Positions 1 to 6,112 of a stretch of 7,754 nucleotides of DNA are shown here, piece after piece. Below the pieces are notes generated by a model that was given only the letters and a program-made list of their open reading frames with translations, was not told where the DNA came from and ran no database searches. The stretch's first letter is position 1, and every line of letters begins with the position of its first letter. The position numbers were made by a program, and so were the translations under genes. Source of the stretch: GCA-003244245 sp046262495 (GTDB taxonomy: Bacteria; Actinomycetota; Actinomycetes; Mycobacteriales; Pseudonocardiaceae). The stretch lies in the NCBI GenBank assembly GCA_046262495.1, contig JBHEMR010000011.1, forward strand, positions 1 through 7,754. Direction: 5' to 3'.

Positions 1-1
1 G

Positions 2-973
2 TCGGGGGATCGGCATACCTTCACCGTCCACTCCGTGCGTTGCCAGGGGACCACCGCCTCCGCCGTCGTGATCAAGGATGCCGGCGACGACCCTGACGTC
101 ACGCACGGCGCGCACCTGACGGTGACCGTCACCTGGCGCAGTGACGGCGAGGTGGTGCTCTACGGCGGCGAGGGGGTGGGTGTGGTGACGCGGGCCGGAC
201 TGGGGTTGCCGGTCGGGCAGCCCGCGATCAACCCGGTACCCCGACAGATGATCACCGAGGCGGTGTGGGAAGCATCCGGCGGCCGGGGCGCGGATGTGAG
301 GATCAGCGTGCCCGGCGGGGAGCAGATGGCCCGCAAGACCACCAATCGTCGGTTGGGCATCGAGGGCGGAATCTCCATCCTGGGCACCACGGGCATCGTC
401 CGCCCCTTCTCGACTGCCTCCTGGCGTGCCTCGGTGGAGCAGGCAGTGTCGGTGATGGCTGCGCAGGGTGTGCCGACACTGGTGCTCGCCACCGGCGGGC
501 GTACCGAGCGGGGCGCGATGCGGCTGTTGCCGCATCTGCCGGAGGTGGCGTTCGTGGAAGTCGGTGATTTCACCGGGGCCGCTCTGCGCCGCGCGGTGGA
601 ACACGGCCTGACCGAGGTGGTATTCGTCGGCATGATCGGTAAGCTGACCAAGCTGGCCTCCGGGATCCTGATGACCCACTACACCAAGTCCAAAGTGGAC
701 ACCGGCCTGCTGGCGGAGATCACCGCCGCGCACGGCGGCCGCCCGGAGGACATCTCAGAGATTCGTGACGCGCCGACCGCGCGACGGGCCTATGAGATCT
801 GGGAGGCCAGCGGGTTGCTGCGAGCCTGCGGGGACGATGTCTGCGCCCGAGTGGCGGATACGCTGCGCCGGTTCAGCGCCGAGGTCGGGCGCCCGCTGCA
901 CGCGAAGGCAGCCATGGTCGAGTTCACCGGGCAGCGAGTGGTGGCCGCGACCGAGCCGGACTGGGTCTCATGA
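2..973 (+). CDS. cbiD: Cobalt-precorrin-5B C1-methyltransferase CbiD, 5'-partial
   Basis: CbiD uses S-adenosylmethionine to methylate C1 of the corrin macrocycle in the cobalt-early cobalamin route; it acts in the cytoplasm. The frame is open from base 2 with no stop, and the residues before the first GTG (base 35), reading SGDRHTFTVHSV, still look like the family's N-terminal region. The gene therefore starts left of the window and about 323 residues are visible; full-length members are usually around 350-370, so only a short N-terminal piece is missing. The strongest family mark is the glycine-rich GGISILGTTGIVRP segment (about 365-409), followed by ATGGRTE and the VFVGMIGKLTKLASG region. 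Stop TGA is at 971-973, ten bases before the next start, so it is probably cotranscribed with cobL and the CobE-ferredoxin gene. Any promoter or cobalamin riboswitch would lie upstream, outside the window. Identification is secure; only the 5' end is unknown. Confidence 0.95.
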   Translation, partial: SGDRHTFTVHSVRCQGTTASAVVIKDAGDDPDVTHGAHLTVTVTWRSDGEVVLYGGEGVGVVTRAGLGLPVGQPAINPVPRQMITEAVWEASGGRGADVRISVPGGEQMARKTTNRRLGIEGGISILGTTGIVRPFSTASWRASVEQAVSVMAAQGVPTLVLATGGRTERGAMRLLPHLPEVAFVEVGDFTGAALRRAVEHGLTEVVFVGMIGKLTKLASGILMTHYTKSKVDTGLLAEITAAHGGRPEDISEIRDAPTARRAYEIWEASGLLRACGDDVCARVADTLRRFSAEVGRPLHAKAAMVEFTGQRVVAATEPDWVS

Positions 974-983
974 AAGCAGTGCA

Positions 984-2141
984 GTGAGCGTCACGGTGGT
1001 CGGCCTGGACGGCGCGGCGCTGCCACCCGGCGCGGCCGAAGCGTTGGCTGGCGCGCAGGTCGTGCTCGGCGCGCCGTATCAGCTCGCCAACGTCCCGGTG
1101 CCCACCAGCGCTCGGGTGCTGGGTCCAGCGGAGTTAGACGCTCTTCAAGACACCGCAACCGTGGTGCTGGCCAGCGGGGATCCCGGTTTCTTCGGCATCG
1201 TGCGGATGCTGCGAAACCGCGGTCTGCGGCCCGTGGTGCTGCCGGCGCGGTCGAGCGTGACGCGGGCGTTCGCGCTGCTTGGCCGCTCCTGGGACGACGT
1301 CGCCGTAGTCTCGGCGCACGGTGACAGGTCGCTGCGAAGTGTGCTCAACGTATGCCGGGCACACCCAGCGGTCGCGGTACTGACCGGACCAGGAGCCGGC
1401 GCCGCGCAGATCGTCGCCGGGCTGGCCGGCTGGCGCCGCAGTGTGCTGGTGGCCGAGGACCTCGGCGGCCCCGGCGAGCGGGTACGACGCTTCGACGGCG
1501 AGCAGGTGCGCGATCCGCATATCGTGTTATGCCTGGCTGACGAACATGCGGTGGCTGATCGGGGGTGGATCGCCGGCGGCGACCCGGTGCCCCCCGCGAC
1601 CGGCTGGGCGCTGGACGAGGGGGAGTTCTCGCACCGCGATGGGATGATCACCAAGTCGGAAGTCCGGGCGCTGGCCCTGGCGCGACTGGCTCCCGGGCCT
1701 GGCCGGTTGGTGTGGGATCTAGGGGCCGGGTCGGGCTCGGTCGGGGTGGAATGTGCCCGGCTCGGCGCCGCCGTGGTCGCCGTCGAGCGGGATCCTGCGC
1801 AGTGTGCTCGATTGGTGGCCAACGCCAGCGCCCACCAGGTCGACGTCCGGCTGATCGAGGGACAGGCACCGGCAGTGTTGGCGGGTCTACCCGACCCCGA
1901 CGCGGTGTTCGTCGGTGGGGGAGGGCCCGATGTGGTGCGCGCCGCGGCGAGGATTTCGCCCCGCGTCGTGGTCGCGCTGGCCGCGCTGGACCGCCTGGCA
2001 CCCTGCCGCGCGGCCCTGCGCGAGGCAGGTCACGAGGTGGATGGAGTCCAGTTGGCGGCGTCCCGGTTCGCGGAACTGCCCGGGGGATCGGTGCGGTTGG
2101 CTGCGACCAACCCGGTGCTGTTGCTGTGGGGGCGGCGGTGA
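984..2141 (+). CDS. cobL: Precorrin-6Y C5,15-methyltransferase (decarboxylating), CbiE-CbiT fusion (CobL)
   Basis: A two-domain cytoplasmic enzyme of 385 residues, normal length for CobL. The N-terminal CbiE domain (about 1-200) belongs to the tetrapyrrole methylase family, shown by ASGDPGFFG at 63-71, and methylates C5. The C-terminal CbiT domain (from about 215) is a Rossmann-type methyltransferase: HRDGMITK at 217-224, the SAM-binding WDLGAGSGS at 244-252, and FVGGGG at 309-314. It methylates C15 and removes the C12 acetate carboxyl group. GTG at 984 is chosen because the protein then opens directly with the first CbiE strand (SVTVVGLDG); the frame is open far upstream but that part overlaps cbiD in another frame. 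The ribosome site is weak (GAAAG at 972-976). The stop TGA shares one base with the next ATG (TGATG), suggesting translational coupling. Residues expected for both activities look intact. Confidence 0.95.
   Translation: MSVTVVGLDGAALPPGAAEALAGAQVVLGAPYQLANVPVPTSARVLGPAELDALQDTATVVLASGDPGFFGIVRMLRNRGLRPVVLPARSSVTRAFALLGRSWDDVAVVSAHGDRSLRSVLNVCRAHPAVAVLTGPGAGAAQIVAGLAGWRRSVLVAEDLGGPGERVRRFDGEQVRDPHIVLCLADEHAVADRGWIAGGDPVPPATGWALDEGEFSHRDGMITKSEVRALALARLAPGPGRLVWDLGAGSGSVGVECARLGAAVVAVERDPAQCARLVANASAHQVDVRLIEGQAPAVLAGLPDPDAVFVGGGGPDVVRAAARISPRVVVALAALDRLAPCRAALREAGHEVDGVQLAASRFAELPGGSVRLAATNPVLLLWGRR
2128..2132 (+). promoter_or_regulatory. Likely ribosome binding site for the CobE-ferredoxin gene
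   Basis: A GGGGG run lies eight bases before the ATG at 2141, inside the last codons of cobL. It supports the short start at 2141 over any start further upstream in the same frame. Confidence 0.4.
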
Positions 2142-2677
2142 TGGACCTGGTCGTCGGGCTCGGCTCATCCCGGGGGGTTCGCGCGGCGGCCGTGTGGTCG
2201 GCGCTTCGATCGGCCGTGCCGGATCTGACCGCGATCACCGCGTTCGGCACCATCGACCGGCGCCGCGACGAGCCCGGCCTGCTCGCGGTGATCCGGGAAC
2301 ACGGTGCGCCGCTGCGCTGTTACCCGGCGGCTGAGCTCGATGCGATGGACGTGCCACATCCCAGCGAGCCGGTCCGCGGCCACGTCGGCACTCGCAGCGT
2401 CGCCGAAGCCGCTGCGCTACTCGCGGCTCATGATCTCGGCGGAGGAGCGCTGATCGTGCCGAAACTGCGCGGCGAGCATGTCACCGTCGCGGTGGCCGCC
2501 CTGCATCCACTGTCGATCAGTTCAGCGTGCACCGCCTGTGGCGCGTGCCTGCGCACCTGCCCGGAGTACGCCCTGCGTCCAGCCCCGCTGCGCCCCGTAG
2601 CCGTCGCCGCTCGCTGCACCTCGTGCGGCGAATGTGTAGAGGTCTGCCCCACCGATGCGATCACTCTGCGCGACTAG
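2141..2677 (+). CDS. cobE: CobE/CbiG C-terminal domain fused to a 2[4Fe-4S] ferredoxin domain
   Basis: A 178-residue protein with two parts. Residues 1 to about 125 resemble CobE and the C-terminal domain of CbiG: the opening MDLVVGLGSSRGV, a central variable region, and LIVPKLRGEHVTVAVA near the end. In the cobalt-early route CbiG opens the ring-A delta-lactone and releases acetaldehyde before CbiD acts; CobE is the stand-alone relative of its last domain, linked to the oxygen-dependent route. Residues about 128-175 form a bacterial-type ferredoxin with two complete CxxCxxCxxxC-P motifs (Cys 130, 133, 136, 140 and Cys 159, 162, 165, 169), each able to bind one [4Fe-4S] cluster. The CbiG N-terminal and middle domains are absent. 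ATG 2141 overlaps the cobL stop by one base. The electron-transfer role and its partner are inferred, not known. Domain calls are firm; exact function is open. Confidence 0.85.
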   Translation: MDLVVGLGSSRGVRAAAVWSALRSAVPDLTAITAFGTIDRRRDEPGLLAVIREHGAPLRCYPAAELDAMDVPHPSEPVRGHVGTRSVAEAAALLAAHDLGGGALIVPKLRGEHVTVAVAALHPLSISSACTACGACLRTCPEYALRPAPLRPVAVAARCTSCGECVEVCPTDAITLRD

Positions 2678-2937
2678 GGCGGTCTCGGTGAATCTTCGGG
2701 CTTGCCATGACTTGACGGCCCGGGAGAGCCAGCGGCACGGTCTAGGAAGCCGAACCCCGTGCCGCTGGCCACCCGACCGCTGACGCGCCAGCCGAGCAGG
2801 CGGTATATCGGAGATCGGTAACTGATCGTTACACCTGGTTGCCCTGGGTAATGCGCACGACGGACTGGGTCCCGGATTCGCCGGGGCTGGCCAACAAGAC
2901 GACCATCCGAAGCGACACCCTGGGTGCCGTCCGCCGC
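2678..2937. other. Intergenic region between the two convergent cobalamin gene sets
   Basis: This 260-base gap separates two stop codons facing each other. It holds a perfect 13-bp inverted repeat (2728-2740 with 2757-2769), a weak 5-bp palindrome (GTAAC at 2818-2822, GTTAC at 2828-2832), and a coding-like plus-strand stretch in its second half, listed separately. I see no RNA gene, convincing promoter or mobile-element end. Confidence 0.7.
2728..2769. terminator. Probable bidirectional transcription terminator hairpin
   Basis: GCCAGCGGCACGG (2728-2740) and CCGTGCCGCTGGC (2757-2769) are perfect reverse complements: a 13-bp GC-rich stem around a 16-base loop. It lies 50 bases past the CobE-ferredoxin stop, between two converging transcription units, where a shared terminator is expected. 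There is no T-run on either side, so it would be a U-less hairpin of the kind common in high-GC actinobacteria, or simply an RNA-stabilising stem. Confidence 0.6.
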
Positions 2938-2946
2938 CTACTGTGA
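2746..2946 (+). pseudogene. Coding-like fragment of unknown family, possible gene remnant or small ORF
   Basis: The plus-strand frame is open for 66 codons after an in-frame TAG at 2743 and ends in TGA at 2944-2946, nine bases inside the 3' end of the opposing cbiX-cbiO gene. From the only in-frame ATG (2851) there are 31 codons, 27 of them ending in G or C, as in real genes here; the part before it is much less biased. The peptide looks protein-like, with the aromatic segment YTWLPWVMRTTDWVP and a C-terminal GAVRRLL, but I do not recognise the family. No good ribosome site precedes ATG 2851. It could be the tail of a decayed gene, a small unannotated protein, or chance in GC-rich DNA. Confidence 0.25.
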
Positions 2947-4629
2947 CCGGTCGCCCAGCGGGTTGAAGCCGGCGGGGAGCTCCAGCCGGTGGGCGCTCAT
3001 GAAGCCGGTGTCGGCGAGTAACTCGCGGGTTGGTCCGTCAGCGACGATCTGGCCGTGGTCGATCACCAGCGCGCGCGGGCACAGCTCCAGCGCGTAGGGC
3101 AGATCGTGGGTGACCAGCAGCGTCGTCATGCCGAGCCGCTTGATCAGATCAGCGAACTCTCGCCGGGCCGCGGGGTCGAGGTTGGCGGTGGGTTCGTCAA
3201 GAACGAGCACCTCAGGATGCATAGCCAGCACGGTGGCGACCGCAGCGCGCCGCCGCTCGCCCAGCGACAGCCGGTGCGGCGGGCGGTCGGCGGCATCGGT
3301 CAGGCCGACGTAGGACAGCGCCTCGGTGACTCGCGCTTCCAGCGCAGCACCGGACAGTCCCAGATGAGCGGGCCCGAACGCCACGTCGCGCCCCACGGTG
3401 GTGCTGAACAGCTGGTCATCGGGATCCTGGAAGACCACGCCGACTCGCCTGCGGACCTCGGTCACGGTGCGTCGCCCGACCTGCGTGCCACCGATGAACA
3501 CCGAGCCAGCCGACGGCGTGAGCACCCCGTTGAGCTGCAGCACCAGCGATGTCTTGCCGGCACCGTTGGGGCCGAGCAGCGCGACCCGCTCGCCGGGTTC
3601 GACGCGCATCGAGACAGCGGACAGCGCTTGACGCCCATCCGGATAAGAAAAGTCGAGATTCCGCACTTCAATCGCGGGGTGTTCGCCTGCGGGTTGAGAA
3701 ACGATGAATCGGCCGCGACGGATCTGCGGTGCTGGGGTGGGTGCGCGGGTGGCCCTACGAGCTCGCCGGGAGCCTCGAGCTGGGCCGTCGCCGTGTGGGC
3801 TCAGCGAGATCGGCGTGCCCACCTTGGACTCATACCCGGGCAGTTGGACCCGGTAGGCACACAGGTCGCAGTTCATCCGGACGTCGCCGGCGCGCGCCTC
3901 CCGGTAGCGTTCCAGCACCAGCCGCGCCAGCCGCGGGTCGGGCCCCAGGTGGCTGGCGCCGCGGACCTCGACGTCGGGGTGCTCCTGTGCCCAGGCTGCC
4001 GCCTCGTTGTAGATCCTGTTGCGTAGGACCCCGGAGAACAGGAAGAACGGGGCGACCACCGCGGTCCCGGTGCCGAGCAGTCGCAGCCGTTCCAGTGTCT
4101 CGGGGACCGACGGGGTGGCGATGGAGACGAAACCGGGCTCGACGGTGCCCAGGCCGCGTCCATCGGCGAGCAACCGGCTGACCTTCCACAGGTCCGCACA
4201 GGCGTCCGGGTCCCTGCACCCTCGCCCGATCAGCGCCACCCCCAGCTTCTCCGGGTCGGCGTCACGGGCTGTGTCCCGGATCCGATCCGCGGCGATCTCC
4301 AGGACGCCAGGTTCGATGCCCAGGTCGCGGGCCAGCCAGAACTGCACGTCCGGATGCCGGGCCCGGGCCCGGGCCAATGTCGCGGGACCGTCGTTCTTCA
4401 AGTGTCCGGCGGCCAGCAGCACCAGCGGCACACTGACGATCTCGGTGGCGCCGGCGGCGACCAGGTCGTCGATGGCCTCGTCGACGGTCGGCGAGGCGAG
4501 CTCGATGAAGCCGAACCCGGTCAGCAGGTCACCTGCGGCGGCGCGGATGGTGCTCGCCAGTGCCCAGAACTCGTCGACCCCGTCGGCGTCCCGGCTGCCG
4601 TGACCCACCACCAGCATCGCGCGGCTCAT
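2938..4629 (-). CDS. cbiX/cbiO: Sirohydrochlorin cobaltochelatase CbiX fused to cobalt ECF-transporter ATPase CbiO
   Basis: One uninterrupted 563-residue frame with two complete proteins. Residues 1 to about 272 are long-form CbiX, which inserts Co(II) into sirohydrochlorin: first half with GHGS (His10) and GHLKND (His76), the metal-binding histidines; second half with these lost (GRGCRD, LFSGVLRN). Residues 252-257 read MNCDLC, the MxCxxC motif reported to hold a [4Fe-4S] centre in Bacillus megaterium CbiX. A linker of about 45 residues, arginine-rich at 285-307, follows. From about 320 comes CbiO: Walker A GPNGAGKTS (353-361), Q-loop Gln401, signature LSLGE (454-458, usually LSGGQ), Walker B LVLDEP (475-480), switch His508. 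ATG 4629 is chosen because its ATGA overlap with the cbiQ stop matches the other junctions and MSRAMLVVGHGS is the normal CbiX beginning; 18 further upstream residues would lie inside cbiQ. No ATG, GTG or TTG lies between Val270 and Val322, and GTG 3666 (Val322) would cut the first CbiO strand and lacks a ribosome site. A fusion is therefore the best reading, but a sequencing frameshift at the linker cannot be excluded. Confidence 0.9.
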   Translation of the reverse strand: MSRAMLVVGHGSRDADGVDEFWALASTIRAAAGDLLTGFGFIELASPTVDEAIDDLVAAGATEIVSVPLVLLAAGHLKNDGPATLARARARHPDVQFWLARDLGIEPGVLEIAADRIRDTARDADPEKLGVALIGRGCRDPDACADLWKVSRLLADGRGLGTVEPGFVSIATPSVPETLERLRLLGTGTAVVAPFFLFSGVLRNRIYNEAAAWAQEHPDVEVRGASHLGPDPRLARLVLERYREARAGDVRMNCDLCAYRVQLPGYESKVGTPISLSPHGDGPARGSRRARRATRAPTPAPQIRRGRFIVSQPAGEHPAIEVRNLDFSYPDGRQALSAVSMRVEPGERVALLGPNGAGKTSLVLQLNGVLTPSAGSVFIGGTQVGRRTVTEVRRRVGVVFQDPDDQLFSTTVGRDVAFGPAHLGLSGAALEARVTEALSYVGLTDAADRPPHRLSLGERRRAAVATVLAMHPEVLVLDEPTANLDPAARREFADLIKRLGMTTLLVTHDLPYALELCPRALVIDHGQIVADGPTRELLADTGFMSAHRLELPAGFNPLGDRSQ

Positions 4630-5378
4630 GCCAGCGCCGTTGCGATCGCGGCCAGCGCCGGCACCGTCAGGGCGCCCGCCCATGCCAGCCCAGACGCCGG
4701 GGCGCCGGTCAGTGCGGTGGGCAAGATTCCGGTGTACCCGCGGGATGCCATCGCCAGATACACCCGCTCACCGCGCTCGAACGAGCGGACGACCAGCGCG
4801 CCCAGCCCGGCCGTCATGTCGCGGACCTGCCAGAGCCAGCGCGGGTTGCCGCCCCGGCACAGCGCGGCGGTACGCATCCTGGCGAACTCGGCGGCCAGCA
4901 CCTCGGTGTAGCGCACCATGAAGGCCGCTACCGCGGTGAACACCCGCGGCACCCGTAACCGCTCCAACCCGGTGATGATCTCCGGTAGCGGCGTGGTCGC
5001 GGCCAGAATTCCGGTGGCGAGCAGTCCGAACGTCGCCTTGAGCACGATGGTCGCCGCGGCGTGCAGCCCGGGCACCGACAGCGCGATCCCGAGCACTGTC
5101 AGCTGCGGTGGCCCACCGAGAACCGGCAGCGCCGTGACGAACAGCACGAACGGCACCTCCACCAGCAACCGGCGGGCCACGGTCAGCGGTGGCAGCCGGG
5201 CCAACCCGGCAACCCCGGCGAGCAGCAGCAGATACCACAGGTAGGGCCAGTACACGCCCCGCGCAGTGGCCGCGACGACGAGCACGAACAGCGCGGTAGC
5301 GGCCACCTTGCACTGCGGGGCCATCCGGCGCACCGGGGTGTCGGCGGGAACCAGCAGGGCGGCGTGCGTGGCACTCAT
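4626..5378 (-). CDS. cbiQ: Cobalt ECF transporter transmembrane protein CbiQ
   Basis: A 250-residue integral membrane protein of the CbiQ/EcfT family, the scaffold that couples ATPase subunits to the cobalt-binding CbiM unit. Hydrophobic segments fall at about 26-39, 43-60, 74-88, 104-128 and 231-250. Between them is a cytoplasmic stretch with the two paired Ala/Arg-Gly coupling motifs of the family: AALCRGG (171-177, Arg175) and AMASRGY (209-215, Arg213), which dock into the ATPase grooves. Its ATG forms an ATGA overlap with the cobA stop, and its stop forms another with the cbiX-cbiO start, so it sits between a methyltransferase and its own ATPase partner. CbiM and CbiN, normally adjacent, are not in the window. 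Length and motifs are normal. Confidence 0.92.
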   Translation of the reverse strand: MSATHAALLVPADTPVRRMAPQCKVAATALFVLVVAATARGVYWPYLWYLLLLAGVAGLARLPPLTVARRLLVEVPFVLFVTALPVLGGPPQLTVLGIALSVPGLHAAATIVLKATFGLLATGILAATTPLPEIITGLERLRVPRVFTAVAAFMVRYTEVLAAEFARMRTAALCRGGNPRWLWQVRDMTAGLGALVVRSFERGERVYLAMASRGYTGILPTALTGAPASGLAWAGALTVPALAAIATALA

Positions 5379-6112
5379 GAAGGTTCCAGCCGGGGATGCG
5401 CACAGCCCAGCCCACTCGCCGTGACGTCCAAGCCCGCCACCTCACCGATCACCACGGTCAGCGGAGCGGGCAGCCGTGCCGACGGCGGCTGGGCCAGGGT
5501 GCCGCGGACGGTGCGCTGATCCGGGCGACACGCGGCGCTGATCGCGGCAACCGGGGTATCACCGGGCATACCGGCCCCGATCAGCGCGGCGACGACCCGC
5601 GGCAGCGCTGCCCGTCCGGTGAGCAGCACCACGGTGCCACCCAGCCGAGCCACCGCGTCCCAGTTCACCTCATCGACGCCGTCGTTGCCCGCGACCACCG
5701 TGAGCGTGCGAGACAAGTGACGGACCATCACCGGGATCCCGGCCGCCGCCGGTGCCGCCACCGCGGCGGACACCCCGGGCACCACGTCGACGTACACCCC
5801 GGCGCGAGCCAGCGCCACCGCCTCCTCGCCGCCGCGGGACACCACGAATGGGTCACCCGCCTTCAGACGCACCACGCACGCCCCGGTCCGACCGAGCGCG
5901 ACGAGCAGCGCGTTGATTTCGTGCTGTGGCGGGGCCGGGGTGGCGCCCTGCTTGCCGACGCAGTGCCGGTTGGCCGTCGGGGCGAGCGCCAGGATGCCGG
6001 TCATCGAAGGGCGGTCATAGACGACGTGCTCGGCTCGGGCCAGCAGCGCCGCGCCGCGCCGGGTGATCAGCTCGGGGTCACCAGGTCCGGCGCCCACCAG
6101 ATGAACGGTCAC
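5375..6112 (-). CDS. cobA: Uroporphyrinogen-III C-methyltransferase (SUMT), CobA type
   Basis: A 245-residue cytoplasmic tetrapyrrole methylase that converts uroporphyrinogen III to precorrin-2 by methylating C2 and C7, the branch point from haem synthesis. Visible marks: VHLVGAGPGDPELIT at the N-terminus, VYDRP at 31-35, RLKAGDPFVVSRGGEE at 82-97, VPGVSAA at 111-117, and the C-terminal VVIGEV. It lacks the CysG N-terminal dehydrogenase/ferrochelatase domain, so oxidation of precorrin-2 must be done by another protein. Two family motifs are slightly off: VVSRGGEE rather than the usual FGRGGEE, and GIPVMVRH rather than GIPxTHR. The overall order and spacing still fit SUMT better than other cobalamin methyltransferases. 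GTG 6112 overlaps the cobJ stop as GTGA; there is no clear ribosome site, so coupling to cobJ translation is likely. Confidence 0.88.
   Translation of the reverse strand: MTVHLVGAGPGDPELITRRGAALLARAEHVVYDRPSMTGILALAPTANRHCVGKQGATPAPPQHEINALLVALGRTGACVVRLKAGDPFVVSRGGEEAVALARAGVYVDVVPGVSAAVAAPAAAGIPVMVRHLSRTLTVVAGNDGVDEVNWDAVARLGGTVVLLTGRAALPRVVAALIGAGMPGDTPVAAISAACRPDQRTVRGTLAQPPSARLPAPLTVVIGEVAGLDVTASGLGCAHPRLEPS

Noticed and set aside
35..973. GTG at 35 as the start of cbiD
   Set aside because: The frame is open and family-like back to base 2, and starting here would drop further N-terminal sequence; the gene is cut by the window edge.
765..983. N-terminal extension of cobL
   Set aside because: It overlaps cbiD in another frame, reads as low-complexity Arg/Gly/Pro sequence, and the CbiE domain begins exactly after GTG 984.
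1565..2140. Long upstream extension of the CobE-ferredoxin frame
   Set aside because: Arg/Gly-rich out-of-frame reading of cobL; the CobE fold starts at ATG 2141 with a ribosome site.
1648..2253. Minus-strand frame opposite cobL
   Set aside because: Pro/Arg-rich shadow with no domain, running across the cobL-cobE junction.
2818..2832. GTAAC/GTTAC palindrome as an operator
   Set aside because: Only five base pairs, with no promoter nearby and located between gene ends.
3664..3666. Separate CbiO start at GTG (Val322)
   Set aside because: No ribosome site precedes it and it would remove the first residues of the leading CbiO strand.
3055..4026. 323-codon plus-strand frame opposite cbiX-cbiO
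   Set aside because: Antisense shadow from GC-rich codon bias; no recognisable domain, Arg/Gly/Gln-rich.
4359..4376. Three tandem GGGCCC-like units
   Set aside because: They encode an Ala-Arg repeat in CbiX and are explained by codon use; too short to call a repeat element.
4630..4683. Earlier start for cbiX-cbiO
   Set aside because: The 18 extra residues are a Gly/Arg-rich reading of cbiQ; ATG 4629 makes an ATGA junction like the others.
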